A DNA stretch of 64,000 nucleotides from Brachypodium distachyon (taxonomy: Eukaryota; Streptophyta; Magnoliopsida; Poales; Poaceae). Position numbers and translations under genes: made by a program. Below the pieces are notes generated by a model. The model was not told where the DNA came from. It saw nothing but the letters and a program-made list of their open reading frames with translations, and ran no database searches. How positions within the stretch are numbered: position 1 is the stretch's first letter; each line of letters opens with the position of its first letter. Location: assembly GCF_000005505.3 (NCBI RefSeq), contig NC_016133.3, positions 124,001-188,000 on the forward strand, read 5' to 3'. Positions 56,704-64,000 of the stretch are shown here, piece after piece.

Positions 56704-57327
56704 ATGTTAAGTTACTTGCATGCGTTAATTGTATGCAGAAAGAGGAAGGTTGTTGATGATGGGCCTCCACCTCCCCTGGTGCTTGATCCCTCTTGGCCGG
56801 CCAGAAGGATGAGGAACCACAGGGGAATTCCGAATCCTACACATCAACATCGAGCAGGGCAAGATGAAGCATGGCCGCAAGATTTTGTGGACCAGTATGT
56901 TGAAGTTGATGATTTTCACCAAAATCATCATGAAGGAACAAGTGTTGTTTGGCAGCAAGATGAGGTCATGGCATCCCAGATGGAACTAGTGCAAGTAGAG
57001 TTAGAGCAGGTAGAAGAAACCCTTGATCATCCCGGTGTGTCGGAGCAAGCAGAAGAGCCCATCCGAAATGACGTGGTGAGGAATGAACTTCCAAGTGTTG
57101 AGAATCCGGCAATTTAGGCAGTAGTTGGGGCTGCAGAACAGATGAAGCCTTCTCTGAGGAAAAAGGTGGCTTCGAAGCCAAAAAGGAAGGCATCGCCTGC
57201 TGCGAGGGAGCACGTAGAAGCGCCCATCCAAAATGAACTTGCAGGTGATGTGAATCCTGCGACCGAGTCACATGTGGAGTCACATGCCGAGTCATATGGA
57301 GTTGTGGGGCGGCCCAGTGCAAACTAA
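56704..57327 (+). other. Interrupted reading frame of unknown origin
   Basis: A frame open to 57117 continues in the same register beyond one TAG to 57327. Its product has a basic start (RKRKVVDDGPPPPLVLDPSW), then acidic and Gln/Glu-rich text with a repeated pattern PI.N.....EL....NPA. Codons look coding-like, but there is no ATG with a good context at the start and I do not recognise the family. A decayed transposon-borne gene or a gene fragment are both possible. Confidence 0.35.
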
Positions 57328-58709
57328 AATCACATGCCGAACCAGGTGAGGCTCGGTGGGCTCGGTTAGCGGCTCAGGTGCGGCTCCGTAGTCGGTCAGG
57401 ATTCTGGATCCAAAAACACCGAAAAACTTGTACACTTGAGCTCCAAAAAGGGGTTATTTTTGCCAAGTTTTTCCAAATGGGTCAAAACTTTTTAATCGAA
57501 AACTAGGTTGAAAATAAGTGCACCACGCGGAGTTCCACGAATTTTTGATCCGTTCTGCCTATTATTAGACTTAATTTCCAAAAACTGCCTATATATTCAT
57601 TTAATTGCTAGTATATACTATAACACTTCAAAAAATGTTAGTCTCTTGACACAAAAACTTTTAAATGAGGTGAACCATCGGTGAAAAATAGTTTTGAAGC
57701 GTTAAGATAAAATGCCTTCTCTGTTACTCAAATAATGCATTAAGCTAATTTCGATGCTAAAATGTGTTTTTAACCCGTTTTACAAGCCCAAATAATTTAT
57801 TTTTTTGCATATTTTCAATGCTTACACTTAAAGGAAACTTTATAGAAAGTTTTAAATTTTTTAAAAATTCAAAAGTTGTAAGACCCTTGTTTGGCCTTAC
57901 ACCCTTGTGAGATACACGAGCTCATGTCAAGCCCTTGTTGGGGAATCATAAACTAATGACCAATCCGACCACCTAAATTATTCAAAATGTTCCAAATTTT
58001 TTTCCATAACATCGTAACGTCGTATAGAAACGACATGCCAAGTTTGAGATTTTTCCGAAAAGTTTTTTTGTATTATTACATTTAATTCAAATTGGACTTC
58101 AAACCGGCGACTTGTTTAAATGCCCCCATGTGCACCAATTTGCGCCGTTGATGTTCACATGATGCATTCATGTGATAAGGATTCCAAAACTATTTCCCCC
58201 TGAAAAACCGAGCCTTGTTTCAAATACTTGTAGTTCAAATCCACCATTTTCCCAAAAAGTCTGAAGATATTCATTTAAATGATAGTATATATAAAGACAC
58301 TTCCAAAAAATCACGGAACGGGCACACAACCATTTACATGTACTATGCTGTCCATGAAAAATATGCCGGGACCATTACGACCACCTTTCTTGCAGAATTG
58401 AGCAAGATATTGCTATATTTTCAGCTTTAAAATAGAAAAAACCTCAATATCTCTAATGGCAGTTCCTTTTTTCCTTTCAAACTGTTGTTTGATGACCCAC
58501 CAAGTAGCCACCGACGGCTGCTCAAGCGAAATCGCGGCAGGATCGCACTGATTAAGCTGTAAAAAATGACTTGTACTTGTAAATTCGAAATGAACCCTTC
58601 ACAACTTCATGTCTAGTCTGGTTCGGGTGGTGAGGTGGCCGGCTTGGTCGGGGTCAGTTTTCCAAGCAAACGATGCTCCATGGGGGTGGGGGGGTGGGGT
58701 AAACACCAA
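57328..58709. other. AT-rich repeat-like DNA without genes
   Basis: No reading frame above noise is seen. Phrases such as AAAAACTTTTTAATCGAAAA and CCAAAAATTC runs recall the non-coding part of a large degraded transposon. No termini were recognised. Confidence 0.35.
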
Positions 58710-59172
58710 TGTTTTTGAATTTCAAGCGACGTTTCCCCACTTTTCAAGTGAAGTGTTTAGACTTTTTGAATTCCCCGCAGAGTTTTTACACTATTTGAAT
58801 TCCAAGCATAGATTTAGCACTTTTCAAGCGAAGTTTTTACGCTTTTTGAAATCCAAGCGAAGTTTTTTCACTTTTTTGAATTCGAACAGAAGTTTCATTA
58901 CTTTAGGTCTTCCTAGCGTAGTTTTTTTAGACTTTTTTGAATCCCCAATGAAGTGTTTACACTTTTTGAATTCGAACACCTTTTGAATTCCAAGCGATGT
59001 TTTCACTCTTTTCAATTGAAGTTTTTAGACTTTTTGAATTCCCAGCGAAGTTTTTACACCTTTTGAATTCCAAGCGGAGTTTTAGCATTTTTCAATTGAA
59101 GTTTTTACACTTTTTGAATTTCAAGCAAGGTTTTTACACTTTTTGAATTCCAATCGAAGTTTTTAGACTAGA
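58710..59172. repeat. Degenerate minisatellite, about 29-bp unit
   Basis: About fifteen degenerate units follow the pattern GAATTCCAAGCGAAGTTTTT plus ACACTTTTT. Clear neighbours at 59036-59094 are 29-30 bases apart; others vary by a few bases. Most units keep GAATTC (an EcoRI site) or one mismatch to it. No coding potential. Confidence 0.85.
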
Positions 59173-59879
59173 ATCGCATCAAGTCAAAAACATTGTCCTA
59201 ATGAAAGCTAATATTTTGAAGGGTTCGCTTCCAATACATAAAGAATCCCTGATACCGAATTCCTTCCCGGACCGGTCAACTTTGTTTTATCCATTTTCTT
59301 TGTTTTCTAGCTTCGTACGCATCATCACGTGACATAGCTGTCCGTTGTTCTTGGCGCGTAGTGGGCACGTGTCTGCTCTAGGTTGGACACGAGTGCTTCC
59401 GGGCGATCCTTTTTGACCGGACCAGGCCGCCTGTGCATGCGCCTCCGGTGCCTATCCTACCCCTCCTACCTCTGTCAGGCCGCTCCCCTACCTCATCTTC
59501 GTTCCGTCCATTCAAATGGCGCTGGGGCACCATCAAAGCATTTTCAACTAAGAAATATACGTGACAACCGTAGCCGAGTAAGAGCTACCAACCGGTTAAT
59601 GGCGCCTTTACGACACCCATCTTCCTCATGTCAGCTATGTCCATTCAAATAGCGCTGGTACACAATCTTCACTTTTTTCAACTCAGAAGGACGTGTTAAC
59701 CAGTGCCGAGTAATGGCACTGCTGCACCGAGAAACAAGCCAAGGCTGGCGGGCATGCGTGCCGGTTCCCCATGCACCCTGCACTGCAACACGCCGCCGTG
59801 CACGCAGCGGCAAGGGATTCAATCCGCGTCCAATTGCCCACCCATGCATGCAAACCGATCCCTAGTTCTTCCCCTGCGT
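59173..59879. other. Spacer before an unrecognised gene
   Basis: No gene is seen. The text TTCAAATGGCGCTGG..CAC (59514) and TTCAAATAGCGCTGGTACAC (59644) is a diverged direct repeat about 130 bases apart, followed by GAGTAA.....CTAC/GCAC.G in each. Confidence 0.4.
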
Positions 59880-59887
59880 TATTTAAA
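59880..59887 (+). promoter_or_regulatory. TATA-like motif
   Basis: TATTTAAA lies 95 bases before the 59975 start codon. Confidence 0.4.
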
Positions 59888-59974
59888 CCGATTATGGCCA
59901 GTTAACTTTGCCGCACCACTCTTACTACATCTACTTCATCTTACACGGCCACAACAAGCGATGCCACCATTGCA

Positions 59975-60458
59975 ATGGCGTACAACGGCACGACGTGGAT
60001 ACCGCCGCACACCACTCCGAAGCCCCTCTACCCCGCCGGCGTCCAGGTGCAGAGGACGCTGCGCGTGTGGACGATCTCACGCTGGAGAAACCCGTTCGAG
60101 TTTGCCAGGTTGTTCCTCCTGGCCGGCTTCAGGCACTTGGGCGCGGATGCCGCCCCCAACATGTTCCAACTGCAGCAGCTTCAGAACGCCGCCGGCATTA
60201 ACACCGCTGTCATCGTCACCTTCGAGAACCCCTACGACGCGGCGTTCCTGCTTGGCCGTGTCTACTGGTGTGGGTGCAGAGTTCATCGCATTCACCCTCT
60301 ACAACGTCTACACCGACAACGAGTTACACCGTGGCTGGCCAGATCCGGGCCACCAGCGCACTCTGGCTTACGCCGAGCCCCCGGCGGCGGCGCCCCAGCA
60401 GCCGGAGGAGCGGGAGCAGGATGCCCCGGTGGTGATCGAGTTCGATGGCGACGACTGA
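59975..60458 (+). pseudogene. Unrecognised gene with an apparent frameshift
   Basis: The ATG at 59975 opens a frame with a conserved-looking globular protein: MAYNGTTWIPPHTTPKPLYP, VWTISRWRNPFEFARLFLLA, ITVIVTF-like strand text AVIVTFENPYDAAFLLG. Near 60265 the coding signal moves to the next frame (GAEFIAFTLYNVYTDNELHR), which runs through a Pro/Glu-rich tail to DAPVVIEFDGDD and TGA at 60456-60458. Codon use is GC3-rich on both sides of the switch. A one-base indel is the simplest reading, giving about 160 residues when intact. I do not recognise the family. An out-of-frame ATG at 59961 precedes the start. Confidence 0.5.
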
Positions 60459-60950
60459 TCGGCTACGTCATCTTGCATGCACTTCATGGCGTCCTACAAG
60501 GATGCATCTGTGTGTCCAAATGTGGCCCTATCATGGCATATCTACGAGTGCTAGAACTGTTCTGTTTCTGAATGCTTGCGATGCTTCTATACTTCTGTCT
60601 CGGCCCAGTTTGAGTGTTTCTTTTGTCTTCTTCATTTCATCTTAAATGAACAGGGCCCACTCTCTTTTCCGTTGCTTCCTCTCATGGCTATAAGCACATC
60701 ATCTGCCTCAATCTATGCGGCAGCCCAAAACCTAGCCGTTCTTCTCCCCCTTCCCCAAACAAAAATGTGAAAGTACTTCCATTGCTCCAAAGGCAGTTCT
60801 TCCCCGGGCGGATCACCCGTCCGCCGTTCAGGGCGCCGTTCCCCTCTCTGCGGCGGGCGAGGCGGGAGTGGCGGTCACCGGGGACGTGGCAGCGCGTCCC
60901 CCGCCGGAGCCGGCGTAGGGAAAGGCACGGCCGGCGACAGCGGCCAAGGC
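60459..60950. other. Spacer between two unrecognised genes
   Basis: The first part is likely 3' untranslated. From about 60800 the DNA turns GC-rich; the frame of the next gene stays open upstream of its ATG with Gly-rich codons, so a longer N-terminus is possible. Confidence 0.4.
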
Positions 60951-61253
60951 ATGAGCGGTGCCTCGGCAGACGATGACGCAGCCCGCCGACTTGCCCTCTC
61001 GGAGAGGGGGCGGAAGCGCGGGCTCCGCCGCCTTACGAACTGCAGGGGCCTCATCGGCCACAACGACGACTACATTGCCATCGACTCGGATCTGGACCAG
61101 ATCGTCGAGGCGTCGAAGCTCACCGAGGTGGACGACGACATACGTCGTTACCGCAAAGATGACGTCAACCTCGACAACGCCACCAGTCGCTCAATCTCCG
61201 GCATCGATGACGTTGCCAAGGGCATCATCAACATCTCCAGTGACGATGAGTAG
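60951..61253 (+). CDS. Unrecognised 100-residue acidic protein
   Basis: The ATG at 60951 begins MSGASADDDAARRLALSERG. The basic stretch RGRKRGLRRL is followed by acidic text with DYIAIDSDLDQIVEASKL and ends IINISSDDE. No signal peptide, membrane segment or cysteine motif is present. Codon choice is GC3-rich, like real grass genes. The IxISSDDE-type end resembles a nuclear or SUMO-interaction-like acidic motif, which is only suggestive. Confidence 0.45.
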   Translation: MSGASADDDAARRLALSERGRKRGLRRLTNCRGLIGHNDDYIAIDSDLDQIVEASKLTEVDDDIRRYRKDDVNLDNATSRSISGIDDVAKGIINISSDDE

Positions 61254-61499
61254 GAGTTCTGCGAAGGCCTCATTATTAGTATTAGTTTCTAGTCGCGCTA
61301 GATCCGAGTCCCGTATGAACTAGCTCTTTACGAACATGCTCTTCTACTATTCTTAGATCCTGTGTGTTAATGGAAGATGGGTTTTCTACTAATGAACTGT
61401 GGTATTTTAACACCTGTTAGTGAACGGGAGGATTGCGCGTCATCATATTACGTGTTCTGTGTAAAAACACGTTTTCTGAAATATACGCTTTAACTTGAC

Positions 61500-61715
61500 C
61501 TGTTCTCCAGCTTCGAAGGCCGGATTTTCTCATATACGCTTCATATGAATACGCCTTCATTGTCCTACGGTACATTGTTGTCCTACGGAAGGCGGTTTTT
61601 CAGAACTCGCTTCTTAGGAATACGCCTTCGGTTTGTGTGTCCTACGGTACATTGTTGGTGGCTTTCCTGAAAACTGCTTCTTAGGATTACGCCTTCGGTG
61701 GCGTGTCCTACTATA
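61500..61715. repeat. Imperfect tandem repeat, about 65-75 bp unit
   Basis: The blocks TACGCCTTC, TGTCCTACGGTACATTGTTG and CTGCTTCTTAGGA (or CTCGCTTCTTAGGA) recur in order about three times. No coding sequence. Confidence 0.7.
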
Positions 61716-61883
61716 CAGTTCAATACAACTTTCATTAGAACAAATCATAATCATTGCCCCGCATCAATTGCAAATCCATCCTCTGCTCAGCCCCCTAAAT
61801 TAAGTGAACTGCTGAGCCCCCTAAATTAAGTGAACCCTCATCAATTCAGTACAAATTGATAGATTTATGATCGAACTGAAGAA

Positions 61884-62455
61884 TCACATCCCCTTAAGGA
61901 CAAAGAAAATCAACATCACTACAACGACACACACATAGAAGGCATCACGCATCATCATTTCCTGCTGCTTAAGCTTCACCAAGTTGCGCAGATTTGAATT
62001 AAGCATCTTCAGCTCCGCAGCAACTCCACTGGCGGTGGCATTTGCGACACCTTGCTGTTCTGCCCCAAACAACGAAGGGGAATCAACTTTCGGCAATGCC
62101 CAGCTGCTCAAATCCACCCCTTCGAACTGTAGCTTCTCGACGTACGCATCCAACCAAGAGAAGTAGCTGCATTTCTTCTAGATCTGGAGGGGGAAGGGGG
62201 CGAACCCTAATCGTGAACGGAACGGAAATGCCAAATTCGAGCCAAAAAAGCATGTTAGATGCAAAATCTAACCTTTCCTGGCTTCGGCCGGCTCTCGCAC
62301 TTCACAAATTCGCGCCCATAGTTCCCGGTGTCCACCTTCTTGCATGTCAGCCGCACGAGCTGCTCCTCCCGCGGGCATTCGGTACAGCGGGTAAGGGGAA
62401 CTGGACCGTATTGAGGCCAGGCGTGGGATGGAGAAGACGAGCTACCACGTGACAT
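61884..62455 (-). CDS. GRF-type zinc finger protein with C-terminal membrane anchor
   Basis: Two exons, 62273-62455 and 61884-62177, give 158 residues. A GRF-type zinc-binding pattern spans the splice: PLTRCTECPREEQLVRLTCK, then GREFVKCESRPKPGK, and after the intron KKCSYFSWLDAYVEKL, giving C-x2-C ... C ... C. A helical linker (AELKMLNSNLRNLVKLKQQE) follows, then a single membrane segment (YVCVVVVMLIFFVLKGM) right at the end, as in a tail-anchored protein. The 62177 acceptor was chosen because it restores the last zinc ligand. Many grass genomes carry short GRF/membrane proteins of unknown role, often beside transposons. Zinc and nucleic-acid binding is inferred from the family. Confidence 0.7.
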
Positions 62456-62664
62456 GGTTCTGGTCAACAAACGGCGCAGCCGCCGTGCAAGTCGTCCTCG
62501 TCGTCGCCGGAGAAGAGGGGGACGGAAAATAACGGGAAAAGAACAGGGGAAACAGTCACGCGAGTACGGTGTTGTTCCGGTCACGCTCATTCTTATGGGG
62601 CCAAGCGCCACGTGGAAATTATTTGGGGTCCTACCTGTAAGGGTTATTTCGTGCTCATCGTGCT

Positions 62665-62790
62665 GACCTGGATAAGTTGTCAGGCCCACCTGTCAGGTAT
62701 CTGTTCTTTTCCTAAGCGGGGAGCTGTTGGACCCACCTGTCAGGTATCTGTTTTTTTCATAGCTGTCGTGGATAAGTTGTGAGCCCCACC
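62665..62790. repeat. Short direct repeats 5' of the GRF gene
   Basis: CCCACCTGTCAGGTATCTGTT occurs at 62685 and 62732 (47 bp apart), and TGGATAAGTTGT at 62669 and 62769. Each CACCTGTCAGGT part is itself a near palindrome. Confidence 0.85.
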
Positions 62791-63378
62791 CACATAATCA
62801 AACTCATACTCAATGAGCACAGGTAACGGCCCACCATCAATTTGCCCTTCCGCATCAAGGTCCAAAAGTGCTTCTCAGATATTTTCTCGCGCACGTTGTA
62901 GGCAGGATCCATTCACAGCGAAAGGAGCCTCGCGGGAGCGAATTCGCCTTTAAGGGATGGCCGAGGAGCTATTTTGCCGAGTGGATTTGCTCCATGTGCC
63001 CACAATTCCCCGACTGCCGTGCCGCCGCACAAGAGAAGTGCCTCCGCCGCCAACACGATACGCCTCCGCTGATACACGAATCGAGCCGCCAAGCTGGGAT
63101 TTCACAAATCACGAAGAGCCCGTGACCCGCTCGCTGGCTGCCCAATTTGTATCCGAACAAATCGTGTCGCCTGCGCCGCCAAGCTCACCACAGATGCAGG
63201 TGACACTCTTCGCCGCCGCCAGTGGAACACGCTGATGGAATTTTATGAGTGAGCCCAACCACCAACGCCTCAACACCCGGAATCGCCGCCAGCAACCGTC
63301 AGACAACAGCCGTCGTCTGCCAAACTCGGGAGAGAGAGAGATCGGCAGATTTTTTTCTCGAGATGAGAAATCAACCTG
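62791..63378. other. No gene recognised
   Basis: Several open frames exist on both strands, but none has a recognisable product. Part may be the inside of a retroelement whose primer-binding site is at 63379-63390. Confidence 0.35.
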
Positions 63379-63390
63379 GCTCTGATACCA
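63379..63390 (-). mobile_element. LTR-retrotransposon primer-binding site remnant
   Basis: On the minus strand TGGTATCAGAGC is the standard initiator-methionine tRNA binding site of plant LTR retrotransposons. It directly follows CACA, as an LTR end would. No full LTR pair or coding domain is seen, so this is a remnant or chance match. Confidence 0.4.
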
Positions 63391-63772
63391 TGTGACACTC
63401 GATCCTCCACTACTCGATTGATATGTTACGGATCTGATACAGAGGGAGAATGTTCTTTGGGACCATGGTCCTGGTGCACCAGGGGCTCGATGACTGACAT
63501 GTGGCACATGTGGATGCGTGCTAAAACCAGCCCGGCGCTAATCATCCAGCATTAGGGTTAACCATGGTACAAGATGCGGCTTGTACCATTATTCTCCGGG
63601 CAGCATGGAATCTGCTTTTGCTAGGGGGAATAGAATAATAGACCGCGCGGCCAGCGAGGCTGACTCATTTTTGACGCTGTAATTTTGTTAGACCGACATC
63701 GATGGTATTTTTTACTTCCACGGTCCGGAAATAACTGACATAACATTGCACGTGTCTAGACATATTTTAGTA

Positions 63773-63885
63773 CTCCTTCCGTCCAATATTACTTGTCTCA
63801 AATTTGCCTAAATATGGATGTATTTATGTTTAAAAAGCGTCTAGATACATGTAATATTTCGAGAAGTAATTCTGAAAGGAGGAAG
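63773..63885. mobile_element. Stowaway MITE, with an extra terminus attached
   Basis: A TA-flanked 113-bp element (CTCCTTCCGTCCAATATTAC to GGAGGAAG) belongs to the same family as those at 8117 and 52400. It is followed immediately, to about 63943, by a second right half (ATACATCCATATTTAGACAA, then ATGGGACGGAGAGAG and TA). The result is three termini in a row. Confidence 0.85.
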
Positions 63886-64000
63886 TATATAAATACATCC
63901 ATATTTAGACAAAGTTGACTCACTTAATATGGGACGGAGAGAGTACAATTTCTTGCAAAATAGGTTGAGTTTTTACTGATAGTATATAGATAGTAGATAC

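Noticed and set aside
59703..60458. 251-codon frame starting at 59703
   Set aside because: Its first 190 codons are non-coding-like; only the end (from about 60265) matches coding signal, as the second half of the 59975 gene.
62868..63507. Open frames near the right end
   Set aside because: No motif, membrane or signal segment, and poor codon pattern; probably retroelement debris.
1..64000. CRISPR arrays, bacterial operons, tRNA or rRNA genes
   Set aside because: No regularly spaced repeats with unique spacers, no bacterial gene order, and no cloverleaf or rRNA core text was recognised by eye; a covariance search would be needed to exclude a tRNA fully.

Overview
This is nuclear DNA of a flowering plant, almost certainly a pooid (cool-season) grass. 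The genes have many GT-AG introns. Several coding first exons are very GC-rich beside AT-rich introns. At least ten short Stowaway-type MITEs carry CTCCCTCCGT-like termini and TA target sites, and one gene belongs to the DUF4220/DUF594 family that is expanded in grasses. I cannot name the species. Density is about one gene per 4-5 kb. Gene spans run from start codon to stop codon; exon coordinates are in the evidence and were set by splice-site reading plus protein family knowledge.

Layout. 0.65-2.3 kb (-): SKP1. 3.2-13.2 kb (-): a 17-exon HECT E3 ligase of the UPL3 type. 15.0-23.8 kb (-): a 19-exon kinesin-6. 24.4-25.8 kb (-): an F-box gene broken by one frameshift. 26.1-27.5 kb (-): a secreted Ole e 1-like, proline-rich protein. 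29.0-30.5 kb: a head-to-head pair of degenerate F-box genes. 30.8-32.3 kb (-): two LINE remnants. 33.3-34.3 kb (+): a small rhodanese. 35.1-38.1 kb (-): mitochondrial ribosomal protein uS5m, sharing a bidirectional promoter with a PIA2-like ankyrin protein (38.8-40.5 kb, +). 41.5-44.1 kb (+): a DUF4220/DUF594 protein behind a duplicated promoter-like segment. 44.9-46.7 kb (-): SmD3, divergent from an EDR2-like PH-START-DUF1336 gene (47.1-53.9 kb, +). 54.4-56.2 kb (+): a MORF organellar RNA-editing factor. From 56.3 kb to the end the DNA is repeat-rich, with a 29-bp minisatellite, two unrecognised small genes, a GRF zinc-finger membrane protein and retroelement debris.

Functional themes. The first 30 kb is rich in ubiquitin-pathway genes: SKP1, a HECT E3 and three F-box loci, of which all three F-box loci look damaged. 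The middle holds conserved housekeeping genes (uS5m, SmD3, MORF) with telo-box and TGGGCC motifs in their promoters. Nothing suggests an operon, CRISPR array or bacterial insert.

Most notable observations: three GC-AG introns in three genes; a three-fold tandem repeat that multiplies a 5' splice site in the kinesin; uORFs ahead of the ankyrin and EDR2-like genes, one with its stop overlapping the main start; a CCT-beta terminal exon lying antisense inside an EDR2-like intron; and an EcoRI-periodic minisatellite beside orphan genes.
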